Source of the DNA: Flammeovirga pectinis
Lineage (GTDB): Bacteria; Bacteroidota; Bacteroidia; Cytophagales; Flammeovirgaceae
Assembly: GCF_003970675.1 (NCBI RefSeq)
Contig: NZ_CP034562.1
Location: 558,001 to 622,000, forward strand
Length of the DNA: 64,000 nucleotides
Reading direction: 5' to 3'
Part shown: in pieces, positions 33,838-43,340 of the stretch
How positions within the stretch are numbered: position 1 is the first letter of the stretch
How the letters are laid out: every line of letters begins with the position of its first letter
Translations under genes and position numbers: made by a program
The notes under the pieces: model-generated
Told to the model about the DNA's origin: nothing
The model's input: the letters and a program-made list of their open reading frames with translations, nothing else
Database searches by the model: none

Positions 33838-33859
33838 TTACTCTAAAAAATATATTTTG

Positions 33860-33891
33860 AACCTCATTGTGAATACAATGAGGTTTTTTTT
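33860..33891 (+). terminator. intrinsic terminator of ftsZ
   Basis: AACCTCATTGT pairs with ACAATGAGGTT across GAAT, then six more T. Confidence 0.9.
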
Positions 33892-33994
33892 ATACTTTTT
33901 AAGTAGGCACCTATCTTAAATAGAATTTTTTTATCTTGAAACCTAAGGTGATACTTTACCTTGATAAGATTTAGAATAATAGATTACTACTAAA

Positions 33995-34852
33995 TTATTT
34001 AGTACTAGTATATGACTTGTAGATAAGGTTTAATACCGTTCCGGCTATAACTAAAAGCATACCTAAAATTACTTCTAAAGAGAAGAACTCACCAAAGAAA
34101 TACATTCCATACAAAGCACCATAAATTACACTCGTATAATTCATACTTGATACAGTAGCTGCATCATCATCAGATTGATAGGCTTTTGTCAGTAATATTT
34201 GCCCAATTTGAGAAAGAATACCTATCGAAAGTAGTGCAAGCCAAGTAATTCCTTGCGGTGTAACCCATTCAAAATAAGTCCATAAACCTGTAATAGGAAC
34301 TGCTACAAAAGGAAAGTAGAAAACAACTACAACTGGATTTTCTAATCCTTTTAATTTACCAATCACTGTATATGCAGCAGCAGAACCAATAGCACCTAAT
34401 ATGGCAATTGTTAAGAAAACAGGATCAACTCTTGGGTCAAAACCTTTTATGAGAATAACACCAATTATACTTAATCCCATAAATAAAAATTGAAGCGGCT
34501 TTAATGGCTGTTTTAAAAACAACATTGCAAATAAAGCGGTGAATAGTGGTGCTAAATTTTGTAATACTACAGCTGTAGCTAAGGGTAAATTCTGAAAACT
34601 AGCAAAGACTAATATTAAAGAAACTGTACCAAAAAAACCTCTAAGAAAGAGTAGTTTCTTATTACTACCCCATAAATAGATACCGGCTTTTTTAAGTGTA
34701 ATATAACTAATTACAAGAGAAGTAAGTGCTCTGAAAAATACAACTTCTTGAGGTGGAATTTGTGGAATTGATTTTACAATCAACTGCATAGAAGTCATAA
34801 CAAATGCTGCTGCAAGCATTTGTTTAGCTCCAGTACCTATGTGTATTTTCAT
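33995..34852 (-). CDS. EamA-family drug/metabolite exporter
   Basis: A 285-residue membrane protein with about ten transmembrane helices in two EamA repeats. The first half has IPQIPPQEVVFFRALTSLVI and RGFFGTVSLILVFASFQNLP; the second has ILGAIGSAAAYTVIGKLKGL and AVPITGLWTYFEW. It ends LGMLLVIAGTVLNLIYKS. EamA carriers export small metabolites such as amino acids or nucleosides. The substrate cannot be deduced from sequence. It is divergent from the P-type ATPase gene (135 bases apart), which may share regulation. Confidence 0.88.
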   Translation of the reverse strand: MKIHIGTGAKQMLAAAFVMTSMQLIVKSIPQIPPQEVVFFRALTSLVISYITLKKAGIYLWGSNKKLLFLRGFFGTVSLILVFASFQNLPLATAVVLQNLAPLFTALFAMLFLKQPLKPLQFLFMGLSIIGVILIKGFDPRVDPVFLTIAILGAIGSAAAYTVIGKLKGLENPVVVVFYFPFVAVPITGLWTYFEWVTPQGITWLALLSIGILSQIGQILLTKAYQSDDDAATVSSMNYTSVIYGALYGMYFFGEFFSLEVILGMLLVIAGTVLNLIYKSYTSTK

Positions 34853-34986
34853 GAATTGAATATTCTATTTATCTAATTTGTTACAATTTTAGTTTTTATT
34901 TGTCAATATCCTCGCACAATTGATATATATCAGTTGAGAATTCAGAATTGCTAACGAAATTGCATAAATCTCAGATCAAATTAGAC

Positions 34987-37413
34987 ATGAACTCAGACAA
35001 ACATTTAGAAACTTGTTATCACTGTGGAGAGGACTGCATTGACGAAATAATTAAAAATGAGGAGGACAAATCTTTCTGTTGTAATGGGTGCCATATGGTG
35101 TATGAACTTTTACAAGAGAATGATTTATCTGATTACTATAAATTAAATAACCAACCTGGAGTTCGTCAAAAAGGGAGATCCCAAAAAGATAAATTAGCCT
35201 ATTTAGATGATGAAACTATCCGTAGAAAATTAATTGATTTTACAGACGGAGGTGTATCTAAGTTAAGTTTTTACTTACCACAAATTCATTGTTCATCATG
35301 TATTTGGCTTCTAGAAAAATTACCAGCTTTACACGGTGGAGTTCATGAAGCAAAAGTCAATTTTTTAAAAAGAGAAATATATATCACTTTCTCGGAAGAG
35401 AACCTAACACTTAGGACATTAGTAGAGCTCCTGATCAACTTGGGTTATGAACCATTAATTAATCTAGAAGATTTAGAGAAGAATAAAAAGAAAGAAGCAT
35501 CTAGAGAACAAGAGAAGTCTTTTTATATAAAATTTGGTGTTGTAGGTTTTTGCTTTGGCAATATTATGATGCTTTCTTTTCCAGAATACTTAGGAATAAC
35601 TGTAGAAGACCAGGGTTTTATAGAGTTGTTTGGATACCTAAATGTGTTGTTGAGTATTCCAGTTTTCTTTTATGGAGCAAGAGATTATTTAACTTCTGCT
35701 TGGAATGCAATTAGACATGGAGGTGTGAATATTGATGTGCCTATATCTTTAGGTATAATGGCCTTAATGTTTAGAAGTTTATACGAAATTTTTACAGAAA
35801 CTGGAGCGGGCTATCTAGACTCTTTAGGAGCCTTAATTTTCTTACTATTAATAGGGAAGTGGTTTCAACAAAAAACCTTTGATAATATTTCTTTTGAACG
35901 AGATTATAAATCCTATTTTCCAATTGCAGTTACACGTATTGTAAAAGGAATTCAAGAAAATATACCCCTTTCTAAATTAACTGTTCACGATACATTGGTT
36001 GTGAAAAATGGTGAACTTATTCCGGCAGATGCAATTTTAAAGAAAGGAATAGGAGAAATAGATTACTCTTTTGTTACCGGAGAATCAAAACCTGTTAGAA
36101 AGATATCTGGAGATGGTTTATATGCAGGAGGAAAACAAACCGGTGGAGTTATCGAAGTAGAAACAACAAAAGAAGTTTCTCAAAGTTATTTAACCCGATT
36201 ATGGAATGAACAAACGTTTCAAGAGGAAGATACCAAAGCATTTCTTCAGACAAAAACGAATATTATTTCTAAATGGTTTACGCTTGTTATTTTATTAGTA
36301 GCAGGCATTGCAGGAGGTTATTGGTGGTCTGTTGATGGGGCTACTCATGCGGTAAATACATTCACATCAGTATTAATTATTGCTTGTCCATGTGCATTAG
36401 CATTAAATGCTCCATTTGCTTTAGGAAATTCAATGAGGATAATGGCTAGATTTGGTCTCTTTACAAAAGATACTGAGGCTGTTGAGAAAATGTCCTCCAT
36501 TAATCATTTGGTATTTGATAAAACAGGTACCATAACGTCTGCAAAAGAACAAGCCATTAATTTTGAAGGAGATGAGCTTTCTGAAGAAATGAAGTCACTT
36601 GTTTATGCTGTTACCTCTCAATCTACACATCCTGTAAGTAGTAGAATTGCTCAATCATTAATATCATTTGATAAAAAAATAGAAGTAGAGAACTTTAAAG
36701 AAGTAGAAGCTTCTGGGATTGAAGGAATAATTGATGGTAAAGTAATTAAGTTAGGAAAAGCAGCTTTTGTAAATGCAGATAAAAATATGGAGAAAACCTT
36801 TCAGACGGTTTCTTATGTTTGTATAGATAATAAGGTGATAGGGAGGTTTACTTTAGCGCAATCCTTAAGAAAAGATATTGATAAGCTTATGCAAAAGCTT
36901 TATTCAAAAGGGTATAAGATTTCATTATTATCAGGTGATAATTCTTCTGAACGTAAAAAATTAGAAAAGATTTTTCCTAAGGGCACGGCAATGCATTTTG
37001 AACAATCACCACAGGATAAAATGAACTTTATTAGTGATAATCAAGAAAAAGGAGATAAAGTACTGATGATAGGGGATGGCCTAAATGATGCAGGAGCTTT
37101 AAAACAAGCAAATATTGGTATCGCAGTAGCAGAAGATGCACATCAGTTTTCTCCGGCTTGCGATGGAATTTTAGCAGCGAATAAGGTTAAGAAATTAGCA
37201 ATGTATTTGCGTTTTTCTAAAGCTGCAACAATCATGGTATATGTAGGGTTTATAATTTCATTCCTTTATAATATTCTTGGGTTGTCTTATGCAGTACAAG
37301 GGAATTTGTCCCCAATAATAGCAGCGATTTTAATGCCTTTGAGTTCAATTTCTGTTGTGTTAATAGGGATGTTAGGAACAACATTTAGTGGTGCTCGGTT
37401 GTTAGGGAAATAA
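34987..37413 (+). CDS. heavy-metal P-type ATPase, CcoI/FixI type
   Basis: An 808-residue copper-transporting P1B ATPase. The N-terminal Cys-rich module ETCYHCGEDC then FCCNGCHMVYELL is typical of CcoI/FixI. A heavy-metal domain follows (YLPQIHCSSCIWLLEKLP). Eight membrane helices, the ion site IACPCALALNAP, the TGES loop (VTGESKPV), the phosphorylation site VFDKTGTI and the hinge MIGDGLNDAGAL are all present. CcoI supplies copper to cbb3 oxidase. No ccoNOPS, ccoG or ccoS genes are adjacent here, so the link is by homology. ATG 34987 is used rather than an upstream in-frame TTG at 34948, because the Cys-rich module follows it directly. Confidence 0.9.
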   Translation: MNSDKHLETCYHCGEDCIDEIIKNEEDKSFCCNGCHMVYELLQENDLSDYYKLNNQPGVRQKGRSQKDKLAYLDDETIRRKLIDFTDGGVSKLSFYLPQIHCSSCIWLLEKLPALHGGVHEAKVNFLKREIYITFSEENLTLRTLVELLINLGYEPLINLEDLEKNKKKEASREQEKSFYIKFGVVGFCFGNIMMLSFPEYLGITVEDQGFIELFGYLNVLLSIPVFFYGARDYLTSAWNAIRHGGVNIDVPISLGIMALMFRSLYEIFTETGAGYLDSLGALIFLLLIGKWFQQKTFDNISFERDYKSYFPIAVTRIVKGIQENIPLSKLTVHDTLVVKNGELIPADAILKKGIGEIDYSFVTGESKPVRKISGDGLYAGGKQTGGVIEVETTKEVSQSYLTRLWNEQTFQEEDTKAFLQTKTNIISKWFTLVILLVAGIAGGYWWSVDGATHAVNTFTSVLIIACPCALALNAPFALGNSMRIMARFGLFTKDTEAVEKMSSINHLVFDKTGTITSAKEQAINFEGDELSEEMKSLVYAVTSQSTHPVSSRIAQSLISFDKKIEVENFKEVEASGIEGIIDGKVIKLGKAAFVNADKNMEKTFQTVSYVCIDNKVIGRFTLAQSLRKDIDKLMQKLYSKGYKISLLSGDNSSERKKLEKIFPKGTAMHFEQSPQDKMNFISDNQEKGDKVLMIGDGLNDAGALKQANIGIAVAEDAHQFSPACDGILAANKVKKLAMYLRFSKAATIMVYVGFIISFLYNILGLSYAVQGNLSPIIAAILMPLSSISVVLIGMLGTTFSGARLLGK

Positions 37414-37414
37414 A

Positions 37415-37454
37415 AAAAGCCCATTAATCAAACTAAGTGATTAATGGGCTTTTC
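37415..37454. terminator. bidirectional terminator
   Basis: AAAAGCCCATTAATCA pairs with TGATTAATGGGCTTTT between the convergent ATPase and GIN-domain genes. Confidence 0.9.
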
Positions 37455-37470
37455 TATTTTAAATGGAGTC

Positions 37471-38157
37471 TTAATTTATTTGTTCTATATCACCAGAACC
37501 ACTCACTTTAATCTTTGTGCGAGTAGGCTGACCTTTATATCTAATATCTCCCGATCCAGAAACTCTAGCAGTAATTTCTTCAGTAGCAAAGCAATCAACA
37601 TCGCCAGAGCCACTTACAGATATTGTAACAATTTTGGCTTCTAATCCTTTCGTATCAATATCTGCAGAACCACTTACCGAGATAGATAAACTATTAGCAT
37701 TTCCTTTAAGGTACAATTCACCAGAACCACTTAATGATGTTTCTATAGTATTTGCATTTATTTCGCCACTAAAAGAACCAGAACCACTACCTGCAATTTC
37801 AATATCATCAGTTTCTAATATACCCTTTGATATAATATCTGATGAACCTGAAAAACTTATTCCAGATAATTTTTCAGTGTAAGAAATCCTTACCTCAGCA
37901 TTTACATTGCGAACACCTTTACGAGGGTAAATACTTAATTTCCCATTTGTTATTTCTGTAATGATATCAGTAGTTTTAGTTTTACCATGTACTATTATAG
38001 TCGCAGTGTTTTCGTTGCTATGTGAAACCTCGACATCGAAAGAACCGCTAATTTTTATTTTTTCAAAATTATCTAAACTCCTCGTTGTTTCTTCTTGAGC
38101 ATATAGAAAAGTTGTAAAAAGGAGAAGAAGAGTACTAAGAATAAATTTATAATTCAT
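37471..38157 (-). CDS. GIN-domain (DUF2807) secreted protein
   Basis: A 228-residue protein with signal peptide MNYKFILSTLLLLFTTFLYA. It then forms a right-handed beta-helix-like domain: a series of strands each containing S-G-S-G/A-D, for example SGSGSFSGEINAN, LSGSGELYLKG, VSGSADIDTKG, VSGSGDVDCFA and VSGSGDIRYKG. This is the head GIN domain found in putative Bacteroidota autotransporter adhesins. A role at the periplasm or cell surface is likely, exact function unknown. The repeats are coding, not DNA-level array repeats. Confidence 0.88.
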   Translation of the reverse strand: MNYKFILSTLLLLFTTFLYAQEETTRSLDNFEKIKISGSFDVEVSHSNENTATIIVHGKTKTTDIITEITNGKLSIYPRKGVRNVNAEVRISYTEKLSGISFSGSSDIISKGILETDDIEIAGSGSGSFSGEINANTIETSLSGSGELYLKGNANSLSISVSGSADIDTKGLEAKIVTISVSGSGDVDCFATEEITARVSGSGDIRYKGQPTRTKIKVSGSGDIEQIN

Positions 38158-38309
38158 TTTTTATTGTAATTTTGTGTTTCAATATTTTTATTAATGTTGA
38201 ATAACAACAATTAACAAACTAAATATTGTGTGAAATTAATAGTATTATGCTTTAAAGACATGCTTTAACCTTAAAGGTTGCATGAAATAAAGATCCATTT
38301 AAATAGGGT

Positions 38310-38317
38310 TACTTTTG
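38310..38317 (+). promoter_or_regulatory. candidate -7 box of the phosphofructokinase gene (TACTTTTG)
   Basis: Exact TAnnTTTG about 75 bases before the ATG. No spaced -33 TTG. Confidence 0.3.
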
Positions 38318-38391
38318 TCATCCTTTTTTAGATTTAAAATACTGTTATTCGTGTTTTCAAACTTGAAATATATAAAAAGAAAGATTATCTC

Positions 38392-39732
38392 ATGAACGAC
38401 TTGAAAAGATCAGATTTTGAGGTTAATAGATTAGGTAAAGCCACGTTATTATCTCCGATTTTTAAAAACTACGCCGAAGAAGCTCCAGATAAAGAATTTA
38501 TTGACGATTCAAGAAGGATTATATTTGATGCTTCAATAGAAGCATATAATGCTAATAAAGAATCGAGTGAAGATCCAATATCATTCTTAAAAGCAGGTGC
38601 TAGAAAAGAAATTTATTTTGATCCATCTAAAACAAAAGCTGCAATTGTGACTTGTGGTGGTTTGTGTCCAGGAATTAATAATGTAATTCGTGGATTAGTT
38701 AATGGATTATACTACAGATATAAAGTAAGAAACATTTGGGGTATTCAATATGGTTATCAAGGATTTATTCCTGAGTATGGCCATGAAATGATTAAATTAT
38801 CTCCAGACGTTGTTAAAGATATTCACTTATTTGGTGGAACTATTTTAGGTTCATCAAGAGGTCGTCAAGATATCTCTGCAATGGTTGATGCTCTTGAAAG
38901 AGAAAATATCAACATATTATTTACTATTGGTGGTGATGGTACTTTAGCAGGTAACCATGTAATTAACGAAGAAATTAAACGTAGAGGTTTAAAAATCGTT
39001 ACTGCAGGGATCCCTAAAACTATTGACAACGATGTTAATTTTATGACCAAAACATTCGGTTTTGATACAGCTTTTACAACGGCTGCAGCTGTGGTAAGAG
39101 ATGCTCATAACGAAGCAACTGGTGCATATAATGGTGTTGCAATTGTAAAACTAATGGGTAGAGACTCTGGTTTTATTGCAGCAAATGCAGCTTTGGCAAT
39201 GCCTGACGTAAACTTTGTATTAGTGCCAGAATCTAAATTTGACCTTCACGGGGAAAAAGGATTTTTAGCAGCGTTAAAATCAAGAGTAGTAGACCGTCAT
39301 CATGCGCTAGTAGTAGTTGCAGAAGGAGCAGGTCAACATCTTTTTGATGAAGGCGATGAAGTAAAAGATAAGTCTGGTAATGTAAAGCATAAAGATATCG
39401 GAGTATTCCTTAAGGATGAAATCGGTAAATTCTTTACAGGTGAAGGCATTGAAGCTACAGTTAAATATATTGATCCGTCATATATTATTCGTTCAGAAGT
39501 AGCTATCCCTGCAGATAGTGTATTCTGTAATGATTTAGCTTTAAACGCAGTGCATGGTGCAATGGCTGGTCTTACTGACTTTGTTGTTGGACGTTGGCAT
39601 AACCAGTTCACATATTTACCTATTCCTGTAGCAACTGCTTCAAGAAAGAAAATAGATGTTGATGGTTCATTATGGTGGTCAGTTCTTGAAACAACAGGGC
39701 AGCCTATTAACATGACGAATGAGAAAAAATAA
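38392..39732 (+). CDS. pfkA: ATP-dependent 6-phosphofructokinase
   Basis: A 446-residue enzyme phosphorylating fructose 6-phosphate, longer than the classical 320-residue PfkA because of an N-terminal extension of about 80 residues; this is the long group found in Bacteroidota and other phyla. Sequence blocks are VTCGGLCPGINNVIRGLVN, TIGGDGTLAG, GIPKTIDNDV (catalytic D), KTFGFDTAFTTA, and KLMGRDSGFIAANA. In the donor loop, GGDGT rather than GGDDT favours ATP over pyrophosphate as donor; this is by homology and should be tested. It has its own terminator. Gene symbol by function. Confidence 0.93.
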   Translation: MNDLKRSDFEVNRLGKATLLSPIFKNYAEEAPDKEFIDDSRRIIFDASIEAYNANKESSEDPISFLKAGARKEIYFDPSKTKAAIVTCGGLCPGINNVIRGLVNGLYYRYKVRNIWGIQYGYQGFIPEYGHEMIKLSPDVVKDIHLFGGTILGSSRGRQDISAMVDALERENINILFTIGGDGTLAGNHVINEEIKRRGLKIVTAGIPKTIDNDVNFMTKTFGFDTAFTTAAAVVRDAHNEATGAYNGVAIVKLMGRDSGFIAANAALAMPDVNFVLVPESKFDLHGEKGFLAALKSRVVDRHHALVVVAEGAGQHLFDEGDEVKDKSGNVKHKDIGVFLKDEIGKFFTGEGIEATVKYIDPSYIIRSEVAIPADSVFCNDLALNAVHGAMAGLTDFVVGRWHNQFTYLPIPVATASRKKIDVDGSLWWSVLETTGQPINMTNEKK

Positions 39733-39763
39733 TATTGTCATATTCTGATAATTTATTACATAT

Positions 39764-39805
39764 AAAAGGGAAGGTACTGTAAAAAGTATCTTCCCTTTTT
39801 CTTTT
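39764..39805 (+). terminator. intrinsic terminator of the phosphofructokinase gene
   Basis: AAAAGGGAAGGTACT pairs with AGTATCTTCCCTTTTT, with extra T after. Confidence 0.85.
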
Positions 39806-39852
39806 AGGTACTTGTTGGGTACTTTCATATACCACACCTAAAGAAAACAAAT

Positions 39853-41037
39853 ATGTATTTATCAAAATGCTCTTCTTTTTATATAGTATTGTTACTGTTA
39901 TTTTCTATCAATTTCACTATCAATGCTCAATCTGACAAGAAAAAGAAGTCAGGAAAGAAAGAAATGACAAAGTTTAATACAGTTGAAGAAAGAAAAGGTG
40001 TTAAACTGAGGGTTGTACCAGGACCAATGTACGATCCATCTATTAAGTTTGGGCTTTTTGTAGCACCAATGTTAACCTATTATCCATCTAAAGGAGATAC
40101 AATTTCTCCTGTTTCTATGACTTCTTTTTATGGAATGTATACCACAAATAACTCTTATATAGCTGGTTTTAATAATGAACTATATTTAAAAGAAGATACT
40201 TGGAGGGTACGCGTTCGGGCTGGAGGTGGCGGATTAAATAAAGATATTTCTCTCTATAATGTATATGATAATACGCTAGATGTAGATACAACAAATATTA
40301 CGACAGCCGATGCAAAGCAGAATGTATTTCAGTTTGACTCTTATTTAATGAGAAGAGTTTACAATAAATTGTACATGGGTTTAGGCTATAATTATAAAAA
40401 GATTGATTTTGAAGGTAATAATTCAAGAGCAGATACTTTAGTTGAAGCAAATGGATTAGCGGGCAGTTCTGGAAATAATGGAGTTGCTTACAAGATGGAT
40501 TTTGATACTCGAGATAATGTAAACTATCCTTATAAAGGTTACTTTTTGAGTTATACAGGATATCAATACTTTAATTCTGGAGGTAAATCAAATGCTTATT
40601 TTGCTAACCTACTTAAAATAATGGGTTTTTGGTCTATCAATAAAAATTCTAGGCATGTTATAGCCGCAAAAGTTTATGCAAATTTGTTAGCAGGAGATCC
40701 AGAGGTTGCTAATTTCTCTTATTATGGTAGAGTAAATGGCGATGTACAACGGGGGTATCAGTCAGGAAGGAGAGTTGATAAAAATGCTTTAAATATTGAA
40801 GTTGAATATAGATGGACTACCCCTTTATTTGATAATAGATTAAGATTTATGGGACTTTTGGGGAACGGTAAAGTTTTTGGCTATTATAATGATTTTACGG
40901 AAGCAGAATGGCTACCTGTTGTTGGTGTTGGAGTTCGATATGCTATTTTACCTTACGAAAGAATTAATGTAAGATTAGATACAACATACAGTAAAGATGG
41001 TTTTATATGGTATTTTGGAATAAGAGAAGCATTTTAA
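39853..41037 (+). CDS. BamA/TamA-like outer-membrane barrel protein
   Basis: A 394-residue secreted protein: signal peptide to about residue 26 (FSINFTINAQ), a basic patch (SDKKKKSGKKEMTK), then amphipathic beta-strands typical of the surface-antigen (D15/Omp85) barrel. Near the end are YEVEYRWTTPLF-like strands (NIEVEYRWTTPLFDNRLRF) and GVGVRYAILPYERINVRLD, resembling the last strands of Omp85 barrels, with a final aromatic residue (YFGIREAF). There is no POTRA domain, so it is a lone barrel. Its cargo or role is unknown. Confidence 0.78.
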   Translation: MYLSKCSSFYIVLLLLFSINFTINAQSDKKKKSGKKEMTKFNTVEERKGVKLRVVPGPMYDPSIKFGLFVAPMLTYYPSKGDTISPVSMTSFYGMYTTNNSYIAGFNNELYLKEDTWRVRVRAGGGGLNKDISLYNVYDNTLDVDTTNITTADAKQNVFQFDSYLMRRVYNKLYMGLGYNYKKIDFEGNNSRADTLVEANGLAGSSGNNGVAYKMDFDTRDNVNYPYKGYFLSYTGYQYFNSGGKSNAYFANLLKIMGFWSINKNSRHVIAAKVYANLLAGDPEVANFSYYGRVNGDVQRGYQSGRRVDKNALNIEVEYRWTTPLFDNRLRFMGLLGNGKVFGYYNDFTEAEWLPVVGVGVRYAILPYERINVRLDTTYSKDGFIWYFGIREAF

Positions 41038-41041
41038 ATGT

Positions 41042-41080
41042 ATAAAAGCTCTATATGAATCATCAAATAGAGCTTTTATA
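41042..41080. terminator. bidirectional terminator
   Basis: ATAAAAGCTCTAT pairs with ATAGAGCTTTTAT between convergent genes. Confidence 0.75.
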
Positions 41081-41096
41081 TTTTCAGTTTTTTTTA

Positions 41097-42149
41097 TTAA
41101 GGTAAAACAGGTGCTTTTGTAATTTCTGCTGGTATTTTAGAAGTAAGTGTACCTAAAAACGCAGTGATATTAGAAGCTTGTTCATCTGTGATGTCTTTGT
41201 TTGATTGTAATTTTGCCATAATCTTAACAGCATCTTCAAGTTTGGCAACAGATCCATCATGAAAGTAAGGAGCTGTTTTCGTTACATTTCTTAGGGTCGG
41301 CACTTTAAATAAATATTTATCAGCTTCTTTCCCCGTGACATCTTTTCTACCTTCATCATGTTTTTTAGAACCAGTTAAGTTCCAATAATCTCCATATAAA
41401 CCAAATTTCTGGTACATATTCCCTCCAAACATATTTCCAGAATGGCAAGTAACACAACCAGCTTCTTGATAATCTCTAAGACCTTGAGCTTCTTTTGCAG
41501 AAAGTAAATATGCATTACTTTCTTGCGCTAAGAACCTATCAAACCTGGAAGGGAATAATAATGTTCGTTCAAAAGCACCAATTGCATTTCCTACATTTTG
41601 ATAAGTCACAGGGTTTTTCTGATCAGGAAATGCTTTCTTAAATAATTTAGCATATTCGGCTACTTCTTGTAGTCTATCAATTACTGCTTTTTCGTGTGGC
41701 ATTGCATGTTCAATAGGGTTTAAAATTGGTCCTATTGCTTGTTCTTCTACATCTTTTGCTCTTCCATCCCAAAACTGAGTAAACTGTAAAGCTGCATTGT
41801 AAACTGTAGGTGAGTTCCTTTCTCCAAATTCACCCGTATCACCCGGAGATGTGGTTTTATTATCTACTCCAAAAGTTGCTAAATCATGACACGAGTTACA
41901 GCTGATATTTCCTTCATTAGAAAGGCGAGTATCAAAATAAAGTAGTTTTCCTAGCTCAATCTTAGTATCATTTAATGGGTTCTCTGGGTTTGGTGCTGTT
42001 TTAGGCAAAACTCCGAACATAGAAGAAGCTACTTTCCATTCTTCTTTAGTTACTTTTTCTGCTTTTGCTGATTCGGATTTCTTGCCATCGCCTGAACAAG
42101 ATGTTAGTGCAAATGCAATAACAGAAATGTAAATTACTGCTTTTTTCAT
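41097..42149 (-). CDS. di-haem cytochrome c peroxidase, lipoprotein
   Basis: A 350-residue periplasmic peroxidase that reduces hydrogen peroxide with electrons from cytochrome c. It has two CxxCH haem sites, C84-N-S-C-H88 (low-potential haem) and C232-V-T-C-H236 (high-potential haem). The N-terminus MKKAVIYISVIAFALTSCSG is a lipoprotein signal with cysteine at 18, so it is anchored to a membrane. Conserved LGKLLYFDTRLS, FWDGRAKDVEEQA, and VPTLRNVTKTAPYFHDGS match the CcpA/MauG family. No partner oxidase is adjacent. Confidence 0.93.
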   Translation of the reverse strand: MKKAVIYISVIAFALTSCSGDGKKSESAKAEKVTKEEWKVASSMFGVLPKTAPNPENPLNDTKIELGKLLYFDTRLSNEGNISCNSCHDLATFGVDNKTTSPGDTGEFGERNSPTVYNAALQFTQFWDGRAKDVEEQAIGPILNPIEHAMPHEKAVIDRLQEVAEYAKLFKKAFPDQKNPVTYQNVGNAIGAFERTLLFPSRFDRFLAQESNAYLLSAKEAQGLRDYQEAGCVTCHSGNMFGGNMYQKFGLYGDYWNLTGSKKHDEGRKDVTGKEADKYLFKVPTLRNVTKTAPYFHDGSVAKLEDAVKIMAKLQSNKDITDEQASNITAFLGTLTSKIPAEITKAPVLP

Positions 42150-42296
42150 TTTTATTTAATTTAAGAATACGTGTGTGAATTAAAAATAGGTTTACTATTA
42201 GCTATATTAGTAAATCGAATTATTTAGTTGTGATTATATTCAATTAAAAATCGAATTAATTGGTTTAAAATTTCGTGAGAGTTCTTAATTGTAGAT

Positions 42297-42304
42297 TATA
42301 TTTG
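42297..42304 (+). promoter_or_regulatory. candidate -7 box of the 42330 operon (TATATTTG)
   Basis: Exact TAnnTTTG, 25 bases before the ATG. No clear -33 TTG. Confidence 0.35.
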
Positions 42305-42329
42305 AACATTCACTTTATATTATAAAAAC

Positions 42330-43340
42330 ATGAAAGTAATTATTCCAGTTGCAGGTAGAGGTTCAAACTTAAGACCTCTAACTAATACCCAACCTAAAGC
42401 CTTATTACCAGTCGCGGGAAAACCTGTTATCGCTCATATTATTGATATATTTATCGATGCAGGGTTCGATGACTTTATAATTGTAATAGGTTATATGGGA
42501 GCAAGGATAGAATCTTTTATTCTTGATAATTACAAAGATACAAAAATTCAATTTAATTTTGTAGTACAAATACCTAGAGAAGGGTCTGCTCATGCAGTTT
42601 ATGTTGCACATGAGTTATTTAAAGATGAAAAGGAAGTAGTTATTTGTTTAGGAGATTCTATTGTAAATTTTGATGCAAAGAAAATGCTGGCAAACCCAAA
42701 TTCTGTAGTAGGAATTCAGAAAGTTGATAATCCTGGTAAAGTTGGGGTGGCAGAAGTAATAGAGGGTAATAAAGTAAAGAAATTTGTAGAGAGGCCAACT
42801 ATACCAAAATCTAATTTAGGGTTAGTAGGTATTTATAAAATAGTTGATGTTCCTACATTTATTGAATGCCTTGATTGGGTTATAGAAAATAATATAACAT
42901 CTCAGAACGAAATAGTTATTACAGGTGCCATACAGAAGATGGTAGAAAAGGGAGCTCATTTTGATATTCAAGAAGTAGGGAATTGGTACGACTGTGGAGC
43001 AAAAAGATCTTTATTAGAAGCTAATGCTACTCTATTGGGGCGTCCTGGTTTTCAGGCAACAACAGATGATGATTTAAAATGTGAAAATTCTATTCTAATT
43101 CAGCCTGTTAAAATTGGTAAGAATACTATAATCAAGAATTCAATTATTGGGCCTAATGTTGTAATTGGAGAAGATGCAATTATTGATAATTGTAACCTTC
43201 AAAATTCAATTATTGGAGCATATACAGACCTTAAAGATTTATTATTAAAAAACTCTTTGGTTGGTCATGATTCAACTTTAAAAGGAATAGCTCAAAGTTT
43301 AAATTTGGGAGATCATACAGAAATAAATTTTGGAAATTAA
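42330..43340 (+). CDS. sugar-phosphate nucleotidyltransferase
   Basis: A 336-residue enzyme that makes NDP-sugars from NTP and sugar 1-phosphate. The signature loop is PVAGRGSNLRPLTNTQPKAL (residues 5-24). The catalytic site is further marked by VQIPREGSAHAVYVAHELF and ICLGDSIVNFD. The C-terminal third is a left-handed hexapeptide helix (IGKNTIIKNSIIGPNVVIGE), like that in GlmU or RmlA-long relatives, suggesting an acyltransferase-like or regulatory end. The exact sugar is unknown. It is the first gene of a compact three-gene operon with overlapping ends. Confidence 0.88.
   Translation: MKVIIPVAGRGSNLRPLTNTQPKALLPVAGKPVIAHIIDIFIDAGFDDFIIVIGYMGARIESFILDNYKDTKIQFNFVVQIPREGSAHAVYVAHELFKDEKEVVICLGDSIVNFDAKKMLANPNSVVGIQKVDNPGKVGVAEVIEGNKVKKFVERPTIPKSNLGLVGIYKIVDVPTFIECLDWVIENNITSQNEIVITGAIQKMVEKGAHFDIQEVGNWYDCGAKRSLLEANATLLGRPGFQATTDDDLKCENSILIQPVKIGKNTIIKNSIIGPNVVIGEDAIIDNCNLQNSIIGAYTDLKDLLLKNSLVGHDSTLKGIAQSLNLGDHTEINFGN

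Noticed and set aside
37471-38157. Tandem DNA repeats resembling an array
   Set aside because: They encode the regular SGSGD strands of a GIN-domain protein and vary at the base level.
39333-39713. 126-codon frame on the minus strand inside the phosphofructokinase gene
   Set aside because: It is antisense to a well conserved enzyme and has no recognisable domain or promoter; it is explained by the codon pattern of the real gene.
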